From Helicobacter sp. (GTDB taxonomy: Bacteria; Campylobacterota; Campylobacteria; Campylobacterales; Helicobacteraceae): DNA of 64,000 nt. The DNA is taken from contig NZ_JALEIK010000027.1 of NCBI RefSeq assembly GCF_022770205.1, positions 17,423 through 81,422 on the forward strand. Reading direction: 5' to 3'. Below the pieces are notes generated by a model. The model saw only the letters and a list, made by a program, of their open reading frames with translations, was not told the DNA's origin and did no database searches. The position numbers and the translations under genes were made by a program. Of the stretch, positions 45,056 to 52,914 are shown piece by piece; the stretch's first letter is position 1; each line of letters begins with the position of its first letter.

Positions 45056-46174
45056 ATGCAAAGACGCGAGTTTTTGAAAAATACAGGTTTAGGTGCTGTT
45101 TCTGTGCTTGGAGCAGCTGCATTGGCTGGTTGTGTTAGCGAGGAGAAGAGTGAAGCTACCAATGCCACACAGGATAAGGGAGTAACAAGAGAGCCAAGTG
45201 TGAAAATCCGCCTTGCGATGAGTTGGCCTGTTACATTGCCTATCCTTGCAGAAACTGTGCAGCATTATGCCAATACCGTGCGTGATTTAAGTAGTGGAGG
45301 AATTGAAATTGAAATTTTCCCAGCAGGGAAGCTTGTGCCAGCACTTGGTGTTTTTGATGCAGTTAGCAGTGGGCAAATTGATGCGTATCATTCAGCACCC
45401 TATTATTGGGAAGGTAAAAACACAGCGTTTAATCTTTTTTCTGGAATCCCATTTGGAATGATTGATATTGAGCAAAATGCTTGGTTTTTGTATGGAGAGG
45501 GAATGAGTCTTTGGAGAGAGATTGCGGCAAAATACAATCTTTATCCGCTGCTAGGGGGTGCGACAAGCATTCAAATGGCAGGTTGGTATAAAAAGGAAAT
45601 GTTAAGTGTGAAAGATTTTGAAGGCTTAAGGATTCGTATGGTTGGAATTGCTGGGCAAGTCCTTTCAAAACTTGGTGCAGCAACAAAAAGCACGCCCGGC
45701 GGCGAGATTGTTCCAAATTTAGAGCGTGGTGTGCTTGATGCAGCAGAGTGGGTATCACCAGCATTTGATTTAAAATTAGACATTCATAAAATTGCACCTT
45801 ATTATTACACGCCTTGGCAGGAGGCAGGTTCTATTACGGAATTTGTCTTTAACAAGCAAAAGTGGGAGAGCTACTCTAAAGAAGTGCAAGCAATTTTAGA
45901 AGTGGCAAGCAGAGAAGCGCATATGCAAATGGCGGCAATGGGACAATTTTATAATGCAAAAGCAATGGAGGATTTAAAAGTACAGGGTGCGCAAATTAGA
46001 ACTTTTTCTGATGAAATTTTAGAAACATTTAGAAAAACACTTGGCGTTGTGCTAGAAGAAGAGAGTGCAAAAAATCCAGATTTTGCAAGAGTCTTAGCTA
46101 GCTATCAGAGTTTTCAAAATGAGCAAAAAACTTGGACAAATGATAGTTTAGCTGCGTATTTACAGATTAGATAA
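45056..46174 (+). CDS. TRAP substrate-binding protein, Tat-type lipoprotein, TakP-like
   Basis: 372 aa. The N-terminus has both a twin-arginine motif (QRREFLKN) and a lipobox (AALAGC, Cys about residue 26), so it is probably exported folded by Tat and then lipidated. The mature part is a DctP-fold receptor: FDAVSSGQIDAYHSAPYYWE and LERGVLDAAEWVSPAFDLKL are like TakP and lactate-binding receptors, whose ligands are 2-oxo or 2-hydroxy acids. The ligand is inferred. The window's tatBC genes would supply the export route. The phase-variable gene starts eleven bases later. Confidence 0.9.
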   Translation: MQRREFLKNTGLGAVSVLGAAALAGCVSEEKSEATNATQDKGVTREPSVKIRLAMSWPVTLPILAETVQHYANTVRDLSSGGIEIEIFPAGKLVPALGVFDAVSSGQIDAYHSAPYYWEGKNTAFNLFSGIPFGMIDIEQNAWFLYGEGMSLWREIAAKYNLYPLLGGATSIQMAGWYKKEMLSVKDFEGLRIRMVGIAGQVLSKLGAATKSTPGGEIVPNLERGVLDAAEWVSPAFDLKLDIHKIAPYYYTPWQEAGSITEFVFNKQKWESYSKEVQAILEVASREAHMQMAAMGQFYNAKAMEDLKVQGAQIRTFSDEILETFRKTLGVVLEEESAKNPDFARVLASYQSFQNEQKTWTNDSLAAYLQIR

Positions 46175-46184
46175 GGAGAGATGT

Positions 46185-47328
46185 ATGGGAATGGATTTAA
46201 ACACAAAGTTATTTTTGCAAGATTTAAAAAATAAAGGAGAGTTTAGAAGTTTAAGAAGTGTTATTGAGCTTGGAAGTCAAGATGATATGGAGCAAGGAGA
46301 TAGAGCATTTGAAACTTTTAAGGCAAATGGCAAAAACTTTGAATTAGATGTTTTAAGCGGAAAAGTATGTGCGGGGGGGGGGGTATTTTATAGTTAAGAA
46401 TCCTTTTGAAGAACTTTCTAGAGAAGATGTAAGAGTTTCTACAAACGCATTTTATAAGACGCTTGGGTTTGAAAGTTATGATTGCATTGATTTAGATGGT
46501 GCTTATAATGCGCTGCATTTTAATTTAAATGTGAATTTCGCAACTACTTATAACTTCACAGAGCAATTTTCTTTGGTTACTAATTTTGGCACAACAGAGC
46601 ATATTTTAAACCAGGGGACTTGCTTTGAAAATGTGCATAATCTTTGTGAAAAAGATGGAATTATGGTTCACGGGCTTCCTATTTATGGATATTTAAATCA
46701 CGGGTTTTTTACATATTCTTTAAAATTTTTTATGCGGTTAGCAGTTTTTAATACTTATGAATTTTTACAAGCAAACATTTTAGAAGCTGGGTATAATAAA
46801 AACGGAGAGCTTTATATAAGAAATCCTAAAGTCATTCAAAGAATAGACTGCATTGCTAGTATTTATGATTACATTAAGACTTCAGAAAGTTTTGATTTGG
46901 AACTTCCACGCACTGCTGGGGGCAGTGGATTTATAGCATTGGTAGCTTTAAGAAAGAAAAGCAATAAGCCTTTTAGTTATCCTTTGGATATGCCAATGTA
47001 TTCTTCTAAAAGTAAAGAGACATTAGAATTTTTTATTGGAAAAATGGCAGAAAAATTGCATAAAGTTGCGATTTTTGGTTCAAAAAAAGCTGCAAACATT
47101 GCTTTTGATTTTATGCAAAGAAATGCTATTGAAACGCTGTGTTTTATAGATGATTTTGTGCAGGGTGTAGTAGAAGGGATTCCAATTGTAACCTATGCTG
47201 ACTTTGTAGAAAAATATCAAATGCATTGTGATTGTGTGATTAAAGGTCCATTACAAAGGGGAGATATAGAAGGCAGAGAAGGATTATTGGTTGATGTTAT
47301 TAGTATGGAATACACTTGGTTTGGATAA
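46185..47328 (+). CDS. Phase-variable SAM-methyltransferase-like protein (currently off)
   Basis: Two reading frames meet at an 11-G tract. The upstream frame starts at ATG 46185 behind AAGGAG and stops at 46397 after 70 codons; the downstream frame carries on to 47328. Loss of one G (10) or gain of two (13) joins them into about 380 aa. The join region ELGSQDDMEQ, then SLVTNFGTTEHILNQGTCFE and CEKDGIMVHGLP suggest a methyltransferase domain. The last 90 residues (LHKVAIFGSKKAANIAFDFM; ETLCFIDDFVQGVVEGIPI) look like a small Rossmann domain. Likely target is a surface glycan, by analogy only. Possibly in the TRAP operon. Confidence 0.75.
46373..46383 (+). repeat. Poly-G tract of 11, slipped-strand contingency locus
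   Basis: Eleven consecutive G at codon 63-67 of the gene starting at 46185. Tracts of this length in Campylobacter and Helicobacter are hypermutable by replication slippage. With 11 G the frame shifts and ends at 46397. Confidence 0.92.
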
Positions 47329-47332
47329 ACAA

Positions 47333-47368
47333 TGGAATCCATTTTAGATTCCAACTTTTAGCTTTTTT
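47333..47368 (+). terminator. Terminator made of an inverted TGGAATC pair
   Basis: TGGAATC (47333-47339), loop CATTTTA, GATTCCA (47347-47353), then ACTTTTAGCTTTTTT. It begins five bases after the stop codon of the phase-variable gene and has the form of a rho-independent terminator. Confidence 0.75.
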
Positions 47369-47394
47369 AAGCAAAATATTAAGGCTACCAAGCT

Positions 47395-47400
47395 TATAAT
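47395..47400 (+). promoter_or_regulatory. Putative -10 box for the restriction-modification fusion gene
   Basis: TATAAT 27 bases before the TTG start at 47427, downstream of the TGGAATC terminator, so the gene appears to be transcribed on its own. Confidence 0.5.
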
Positions 47401-47426
47401 GCTGGAATTTAAAAAAAAGGAAGAGT

Positions 47427-48698
47427 TTGAAACAATATCTTTATATCGTGCAATCAAGCCTAGAAACAAGCAAATGTAAAATTGGAATCACAAATGATTT
47501 ACAACGCCGTTTAAGAGAGTATAACGCCATTACAGGCATATCAAGTGATACTACTTATAGCATTCTTTTTGCTGCAGAAGTTAGCAATATGAGAGCCTTA
47601 GAGCAGGATATTAAAAATAACTTTGCTCACCTAAGAGAGCAGGGAAATAGGGAAATTTACTTTTATAATCCAAGTCTTTTTGAGATGTATGTGGGTTTTA
47701 TCTGTGCAAGCGAGCATTTTCTTAAAAAAGTCGTGTTAAAGGAATCCAAAAAGCCCCAAATCACAAAGCTAAAAACATCCAAACCAAGTATGCAAGAAAG
47801 GGGGGTTACAAGAAAGGATTTAATAAATAAAGCAAGAAGGGTTAAAGACGATGAGTTTTACACGCGCATAGAAGATGTAGAAAAAGAGCTAGCAGAATAT
47901 CCGCTTAAAATTTGGAAGGATAAAGTTGTGTTTTGTAACTGCGATGATGCTGTGGGTGCAGGTAGGGATTACACGGATTCATCAGCCTTTGCTCTGTATT
48001 TTTTAAAGCATTTTTTTAGATTAAAGTTAAAAAAGCTGATTTGCACACATTATGGAAGCAAGCAGGATTTGTTTAATGCAGGCGCAAAGGGATATATTTT
48101 TACCAAAGAAGGTGCTAGCGAGATGATACACACACCTCCAAATTACACAGGGGGCTTTGAAGAGAAAGAATCCTTAAGAATTTTAAGAGAGGAAGCGGAT
48201 ATTGTTTGCACTAATCCGCCCTTTTCTCGTGCGGTAGAGTATTGGCAGTTTCTTATAAAAAGCAAAAAGAAATTTATCATCATTTCAAACATTACAAATT
48301 GTGTAACCACCGCTTTTATCTCTTATTTTGCAGATAAAAAGGCGTGGGCAGGCTATAATAGAGTGGATTGGTATTTAAATCCTAAAAGAGTGCCTGTGAG
48401 TGCAGCAGGACATTTTTTTACTAATTTTCCTATTAAAAATCGTCCCAATATCAAACGCTTAAAATTTATGCCCTTAGAAGAGATCCCTGATGTTGTAAAA
48501 AAATATGATGATAGTGGCACACTTTTAGCTAATAATAATTATATTCCAAACGATTATGATTTGCCCTTTGCAGTCTCTACAAGGCAGATTTTAAATGGTG
48601 TGCTAGAGTGTGGATATGCAATCACTTACAAGAAACAATATAGACCATACATCAATGGAAAAGAAAAGTTTTCAAGGGTTTTGATTCAAAAGGTTTAG
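47427..48698 (+). CDS. GIY-YIG nuclease domain fused to EcoRI-type adenine DNA methyltransferase
   Basis: 423 aa, TTG start behind AAGGAAG. Residues 1-95 form a T5orf172/MUG113-like GIY-YIG domain: YLYIVQ (Tyr4, Tyr6), CKIGITNDLQRRLREYN (Arg27/28), ALEQDIKNNF (Glu59) and NREIYFYN (Glu76). From residue 130 the chain follows the EcoRI methyltransferase family: KDDEFYTRIEDVEKEL, VVFCNCDDAVG, DIVCTNPPFSRAVEYW (NPPF at 263-266) and KKFIIISNITN. M.EcoRI methylates the second A of GAATTC. No separate endonuclease gene adjoins it. It may be a one-polypeptide restriction-modification enzyme or a methyltransferase with an accessory nuclease; specificity is inferred. It borders tRNA-Leu. Confidence 0.88.
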   Translation: MKQYLYIVQSSLETSKCKIGITNDLQRRLREYNAITGISSDTTYSILFAAEVSNMRALEQDIKNNFAHLREQGNREIYFYNPSLFEMYVGFICASEHFLKKVVLKESKKPQITKLKTSKPSMQERGVTRKDLINKARRVKDDEFYTRIEDVEKELAEYPLKIWKDKVVFCNCDDAVGAGRDYTDSSAFALYFLKHFFRLKLKKLICTHYGSKQDLFNAGAKGYIFTKEGASEMIHTPPNYTGGFEEKESLRILREEADIVCTNPPFSRAVEYWQFLIKSKKKFIIISNITNCVTTAFISYFADKKAWAGYNRVDWYLNPKRVPVSAAGHFFTNFPIKNRPNIKRLKFMPLEEIPDVVKKYDDSGTLLANNNYIPNDYDLPFAVSTRQILNGVLECGYAITYKKQYRPYINGKEKFSRVLIQKV

Positions 48699-48745
48699 AT
48701 TTGATTGCTAGTTGGATAAAGCTTGTAAGATGGATAGTGTAAAAG

Positions 48746-48830
48746 TGGTGCGGAAAAGAGGACTTGAACCTCCATGCCTTGCGGCGCCAGATCCTAAGTC
48801 TGGTGCGTCTGCCAGTTTCGCCATTTCCGC
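48746..48830 (-). tRNA. tRNA-Leu (anticodon TAG)
   Basis: On the minus strand an 85-base cloverleaf: acceptor stem GCGGAAA/TTTCCGC, anticodon stem CCAGA/TCTGG with loop CTTAGGA (anticodon TAG, reading CUN codons), a long variable arm as expected for tRNA-Leu, T-arm GGTTCAAGTCC and encoded CCA. It lies 47 bases after the restriction-modification fusion gene, a common kind of integration site. Confidence 0.95.
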
Positions 48831-48869
48831 AAAAAGACAGGGCGCAATTATACTGCAATAAGCTTAAAA

Positions 48870-49928
48870 TTATTTGAGGGATTGCAGTGTGGCAAAATCT
48901 AGCGTGTGCTTTGGAAACTGCATACTAATGCAATGCAAACTTCCGTGTTGGCGGATTAACACGGAGCAATCAATGGGGATAATCTTATGTTTTGGACAAG
49001 CTTTTTGTAAAATCTCAATGGCTAGGGCGTCATTTTTATCGTTATAAATGGGCAGTAAAATTGCACCATTAATGAATAAAAAGTTTGCATAAGTGGCAGG
49101 CAAGCGTTCGTTCTTATAATATTTTGGCGTAACAAAAGGGAGTTTTACAAGTTTAAAGGGCTTGTTGTCTAGGTTTTTGAGCGCTTTTAGTGCGCATTCC
49201 ATTTTGCTTAAGGCAACATAGTGTTCATCATTTTTATCATCGCACGCAATGTAAGCAATGGTGTTTGGAGCAATAAAGCGCGCTAGGGTATCAATGTGTC
49301 CATCTGTATCATCACCGCTTAAATATCCGGAATCTAGCCATAGGATTTTTTGGATTCCTAAGTCTTTTTTAAGGATTTTTTCTAGTTGCGCTTTAGAATA
49401 AAAGGGATTGCGATTGCGCTCTAGCAGGCATTGTGTGTTGGTTAGCAAGATTCCTTTGCCATTGCTCTCTATGCTACCGCCTTCTAAGATTAATTTTTTA
49501 GGTTTAATGCGTTTTAGGATTCCAACTTTGTGAAGTGTATGTGTGATTTGATTATCAAAATTAGAAGCAAACTTCAGCCCCCACCCATTAAATCCATAAT
49601 CTAACACGACATTTTTGCCATTTTTATTAATGGTAATTCCGCCAAAATCACGCGCCCAAGTGTCATTGCTTGGAAGTTCAAGGCAATAGAGTTGCCCTAA
49701 AATCTCTGTGTTAATGGATTTGGTATTGCAATAATTTTGGATAATTTCTAGCGTTTCTTTTTTAGAATCGCAAATTAAAATGCAGGATTCTGCTTGTAAG
49801 ATTTCTACAATGATTTCACAATAGACTTGACGCACTTCCTTTAAATAAGGTTTCCAATCAGAGTTTGCGTGCGGGAAAGATAAAAGGATTCCATCTTGGG
49901 CTTCCCATTCTGCGTAAAATTTTTTCAT
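48870..49928 (-). CDS. Agmatine deiminase family protein
   Basis: 352 aa from the ATG at 49928 (MKKFYAEWEAQDGILLSFPH); the longer frame to 50126 only reads antisense into the next gene. The guanidino-group-modifying fold is visible: NDTWARDFGGITI, KLILEGGSIESNGKG, YLSGDDTDGHIDTLARFI and the C-terminal HGSLHCISMQFP with the nucleophilic Cys. The enzyme converts agmatine to N-carbamoylputrescine for polyamine synthesis; a peptidylarginine deiminase relative cannot be excluded. Divergent from the gene at 49993 with 64 bases between. Confidence 0.9.
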   Translation of the reverse strand: MKKFYAEWEAQDGILLSFPHANSDWKPYLKEVRQVYCEIIVEILQAESCILICDSKKETLEIIQNYCNTKSINTEILGQLYCLELPSNDTWARDFGGITINKNGKNVVLDYGFNGWGLKFASNFDNQITHTLHKVGILKRIKPKKLILEGGSIESNGKGILLTNTQCLLERNRNPFYSKAQLEKILKKDLGIQKILWLDSGYLSGDDTDGHIDTLARFIAPNTIAYIACDDKNDEHYVALSKMECALKALKNLDNKPFKLVKLPFVTPKYYKNERLPATYANFLFINGAILLPIYNDKNDALAIEILQKACPKHKIIPIDCSVLIRQHGSLHCISMQFPKHTLDFATLQSLK

Positions 49929-49955
49929 AGTTTCTACTTTTTTTAAAAAAATTGA

Positions 49956-49961
49956 CGATAT
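49956..49961 (+). promoter_or_regulatory. Sigma28 (FliA) -10 element
   Basis: CGATAT preceded by a T-run and A-run, the same arrangement as before flgM and before the gene ending at 63200(-). It is 32 bases before the ATG at 49993, which has AAGGAGGA. Confidence 0.6.
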
Positions 49962-49992
49962 TATTGCATAAAGTTTTGTCAAGGAGGACAAT

Positions 49993-50610
49993 ATGGCAGT
50001 AGAATCTTTAAAGGGCACAAGAAATCCTATGCAGGATTTACAAAGTGCAATGTCTTCAAATCCGCTTAAAAAGGATACAACAAGTGCGCAAGAGCGTGAG
50101 AAAAACATTAGAGACGCTGCTAGCAAAGTGGATGCAAGGTCGTTGATGACAAGCTATGTCGTGGAATTTCAAATGAGTATTAATGTTTCTGTTTCTACTA
50201 ATATTTCTGCGCAAAGTGGTGTAGCAGTTGGAATCGGAAATGCGCTTGAGAATCCGGAGCGTTTAAAGAGTATTATTAATGGGCTAGATTTAAATTCTAT
50301 TGGTTATAAGGGCAAACCTTTAAGTGAATTAACACAAGAGGAGGCAAAGGCATTAATTAGTGATGATGGCTTCTTTGGGATTCCAAAAACTTCTGAACGC
50401 ATTGCAGATCTTGTTTTAGCAGGTGCAGGTGATGATGTAGAGAAGCTTAAGGCTGGGCGTGAGGGAATTTTGCGTGGTTATAAGCAGGCTGAAAAATCTT
50501 GGGGTGGAGAGCTTCCTGAGATTAGTCAAAAGACTTTAGAGAAAGCCTTAGAAAAAGTGGATAAAAAACTAGCAAGCCTTGGTGTGAATGTTTTAGAAAC
50601 TAACGCATAG
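49993..50610 (+). CDS. Probable FliA-regulated cytosolic or exported protein of unknown function
   Basis: 205 aa, soluble, no signal peptide or membrane segment. The N-terminal 40 residues are polar and charged and likely disordered. A beta-prone stretch follows (YVVEFQMSINVSVSTNIS), similar in character to a segment of the protein at 61686(-). The C-terminal half is helical (LSELTQEEAKALISDDGFFG; EKLKAGREGILRGYKQAEKS). The strong AAGGAGGA site and sigma28-type promoter suggest a late flagellar-regulon gene, like the co-expressed Fed proteins of Campylobacter; that comparison concerns regulation only. Not identified by name. Confidence 0.75.
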   Translation: MAVESLKGTRNPMQDLQSAMSSNPLKKDTTSAQEREKNIRDAASKVDARSLMTSYVVEFQMSINVSVSTNISAQSGVAVGIGNALENPERLKSIINGLDLNSIGYKGKPLSELTQEEAKALISDDGFFGIPKTSERIADLVLAGAGDDVEKLKAGREGILRGYKQAEKSWGGELPEISQKTLEKALEKVDKKLASLGVNVLETNA

Positions 50611-50618
50611 AGAGTTTA

Positions 50619-51638
50619 TTGCAAAATCTTATTTTAAGCATTGAAAGCAGTTGTGATGATAGCTCTATCGCACTCATTGGAATTGACGCTTATACTTTAA
50701 TCTTCCATCAAAAAATCTCGCAAGAAGCAGAGCATAGCACTTTTGGAGGTGTTGTCCCTGAGCTTGCTAGCCGTTTGCACGCAGAATCTTTGCCTTTGAT
50801 TTTAGAAAAAACAAAACCTTATTTGAGTAATCTTAAAGCCATTGCTGTAACAAATGAGCCGGGCTTGAATGTAACGCTATTAGAAGGAGTGATGATGGCA
50901 AAAACGCTAAGTTATGCGCTGAATCTGCCTTTAATTGGCGTTAATCATTTAAAGGGGCATTTGTATTCTTTGTTTTTAAACTCAGATGCGATTTTTCCAT
51001 TGGGTGTATTGCTTGTTTCTGGTGGGCATACAATGCTTTTAGAAGCGGAGAGTTTTGAGAAAATTAATATTAAAGCACAGAGTTTAGATGATAGTTTTGG
51101 AGAGAGTTTTGATAAGGTAGCAAAAATGCTTTCTTTGGGTTATCCCGGTGGTCCGATTGTGGAATCGTGTGCAAAAAAGGGGGTTACTAAATTTAAATTG
51201 CCCATCCCTTTGCGGAGCAAAAAGCAATTTGCCTTTAGCTTTTCTGGGCTTAAAAATGCTGTGCGTTTGGAGATTGAAGCAAAAAGTTCGGAAGGGGCTT
51301 TAGAAGAGGGCTTCAAAGCGGATTTGTGTGCGAGTTTTCAAGAGAGTGCAATTGCGCATTTGATGCAAAAGTGTAAGATTTTTTTTGAAGAGAATGCAAA
51401 AAAATCTAGGAGCTGGAAGTATTTTGGCGTGGTTGGGGGAGCAAGTGCAAATTTAGTTTTAAGAGAAAAAATCCAAGCAATGTGTAACTTTTATGGCGTA
51501 GAATTATTGCTTGCACCTTTGGAGTTTTGTTCTGATAATGCTGCGATGATTGGGCGTGCGGCAGTGGAATCTTATAGGCGTAAGGAATTTAGTAAAATAG
51601 ATTCTTTACAGACGCGTCCTAGAATTGATGTATTTTAA
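50619..51638 (+). CDS. tsaD: tRNA N6-adenosine threonylcarbamoyltransferase TsaD
   Basis: TsaD (Gcp/YgjD, 339 aa) transfers the threonylcarbamoyl group to A37 of ANN-decoding tRNAs. The TTG start gives MQNLILSIESSCDDSSIALI with the actin-like phosphate loop. The iron-binding pair is in LIGVNHLKGHLYSLF, and LLVSGGHTMLLEA, DDSFGESFDKVAKML and GVVGGASANLVLREK are typical. Full length. It starts nine bases after the preceding gene, so may receive its transcription. Confidence 0.96.
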   Translation: MQNLILSIESSCDDSSIALIGIDAYTLIFHQKISQEAEHSTFGGVVPELASRLHAESLPLILEKTKPYLSNLKAIAVTNEPGLNVTLLEGVMMAKTLSYALNLPLIGVNHLKGHLYSLFLNSDAIFPLGVLLVSGGHTMLLEAESFEKINIKAQSLDDSFGESFDKVAKMLSLGYPGGPIVESCAKKGVTKFKLPIPLRSKKQFAFSFSGLKNAVRLEIEAKSSEGALEEGFKADLCASFQESAIAHLMQKCKIFFEENAKKSRSWKYFGVVGGASANLVLREKIQAMCNFYGVELLLAPLEFCSDNAAMIGRAAVESYRRKEFSKIDSLQTRPRIDVF

Positions 51639-51701
51639 GACTAATTTCAGTTTTGATATTCAATAATTAAAGCGCAAAATTTAATCATCAAAGGAAATGA
51701 T

Positions 51702-52196
51702 ATGGTAACTTTTAAAGGAAATGCAGTAACTTTAGCAGGAAAGTCAGTAAATGTAGGCGATAAAGCACCTGAAGTCAGTTTAGTAGCGGGTGATTTAAGC
51801 GGGAAAAAAGTAGGGGGAGCAAGTGAGAAATACCAAATTATCAATGTTGTGCCATCGCTTGATACGCCAGTTTGTGCAACACAAACACGCAAATTCAATG
51901 AAAAAGCTGCATCACTTGCTAATGCAGAAGTTTTTGTGGTTTCACTTGATTTGCCTTTTGCGCAAGGGAGATTTTGCTCAACTGAAGGAATTGCGAATGT
52001 TACTGCCTTAAGTGATTTTAAAAATAAAGATTTTGGAAATGCTTATGGAGTGCTTATAGCAGACTCTCCGCTTGCTGGGCTTTTAACGCGTGCTGTGTTT
52101 GTCATCAATCCAAAGGGTGAAATTGTGCATAAAGAAATTGTGAGTGAAATCACAGAAGAGCCAAATTATGATGCAGTCTTGAATGCAGTTAAATAA
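51702..52196 (+). CDS. tpx: Thiol peroxidase
   Basis: Tpx (164 aa) is a 2-Cys peroxiredoxin reduced by thioredoxin; trxA and trxB are in the same window. The peroxidatic site is SLDTPVCATQTRKFNEKA and the resolving Cys lies in AQGRFCSTEGIANV, with the conserved Arg in LTRAVFVINPKGEI. Full length. AAGGAAATGAT precedes the ATG. Its TAA overlaps the next ATG by one base (TAATG). Confidence 0.96.
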   Translation: MVTFKGNAVTLAGKSVNVGDKAPEVSLVAGDLSGKKVGGASEKYQIINVVPSLDTPVCATQTRKFNEKAASLANAEVFVVSLDLPFAQGRFCSTEGIANVTALSDFKNKDFGNAYGVLIADSPLAGLLTRAVFVINPKGEIVHKEIVSEITEEPNYDAVLNAVK

Positions 52197-52747
52197 TGGC
52201 AAAAATATTGCTCTATCTCCACGGATTCCGTAGTGTTGGGCTTTGCTACAAAGGCAAGCAAATTGCTTCCTTTGCTCCAAACTCGCTTACTCCTAATCTC
52301 CCTTATGTTCCAAGTTTAGCAATTGCTTATGTGGAATCCATTATCCAAAAAATAGGTGCGCAGAATCTTTGTCTTATTGGCAGTTCACTTGGGGGTTATT
52401 ATGCGACTTATTTAGCGGATAAATATGCAATCAAAGCAGTGCTTATTAATCCTGTGGTGGATGCTTATGTAACTTTGCTTCCTGCAATTGGTAGGATTCT
52501 AGTGCCTTATAGCGGAGAGTCCTTTTTTTGGGATTTGTCATTGGTTGAGAGCTTAAAGCAATATTATGTAAAGAATATAAAAAATGGGCTTTATTGTGTG
52601 TTGTTGCAAAAAGGTGATAAAGTGCTTGATTATAGAATTGCACAATTGCATTTTAAGGATTGTAAATGTGTGGTAGAAGAGGGCGGTTCGCATAGGTTTG
52701 AGAATTTTTTAAATCAAAAAGAGAGGATTCTTGCGTGGGCAAATTAG
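52196..52747 (+). CDS. YqiA-type alpha/beta-hydrolase
   Basis: 183 aa. The fold is marked by KILLYLHGFRSVGLCYKGKQ, the nucleophile elbow LCLIGSSLGGYYATYLADKY (Ser in GxSxG), KAVLINPVVDAY, LLQKGDKVLDYRIA with the acid and VEEGGSHRFENF with the catalytic His. This is the UPF0227/YqiA esterase family, of broad carboxylesterase activity. It is translationally coupled to tpx. Physiological substrate unknown. Confidence 0.88.
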   Translation: MAKILLYLHGFRSVGLCYKGKQIASFAPNSLTPNLPYVPSLAIAYVESIIQKIGAQNLCLIGSSLGGYYATYLADKYAIKAVLINPVVDAYVTLLPAIGRILVPYSGESFFWDLSLVESLKQYYVKNIKNGLYCVLLQKGDKVLDYRIAQLHFKDCKCVVEEGGSHRFENFLNQKERILAWAN

Positions 52748-52768
52748 CAAAATTACAAAAGAATTGTG

Positions 52769-52774
52769 TATAAT
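52769..52774 (+). promoter_or_regulatory. Extended -10 promoter of small lipoprotein
   Basis: TGTATAAT (extended -10) 28 bases before the ATG at 52802, followed by AAGGAG at 52790-52795. Confidence 0.6.
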
Positions 52775-52801
52775 TGTGCATTTTAAAATAAGGAGTTGTT
52801 A

Positions 52802-52912
52802 ATGAAAAAGTTTTTATTATGTTTAGGAGTTTTTGTGGCGGTGTTTGCACTAAGTGGTTGTGAGAAGCAAGAATATCAGCATCCAGCGCACAGAAGTGGG
52901 GCAGTGAAATAA
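52802..52912 (+). CDS. 36-residue lipoprotein
   Basis: A very short gene: MKKFLLCLGVFVAVFALSGC, then about sixteen polar residues (EKQEYQHPAHRSGAVK). The lipobox ALSGC is ideal, and the mature peptide would be only 17 residues long. It has an extended -10 promoter and an AAGGAG site with good spacing, so expression is likely despite the size. It resembles entericidin-like or other micro-lipoproteins in form only. Converges on the next minus-strand gene two bases later. Confidence 0.7.
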   Translation: MKKFLLCLGVFVAVFALSGCEKQEYQHPAHRSGAVK

Positions 52913-52914
52913 GT

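Noticed and set aside
48652..48858. Open frame on the minus strand covering the tRNA-Leu gene
   Set aside because: The tRNA cloverleaf explains the sequence; the frame is coincidental.
49929..50126. 66-residue N-terminal extension of the agmatine deiminase frame
   Set aside because: It reads antisense through the gene at 49993 and its promoter; family N-terminus and ATG at 49928 fit the shorter protein.
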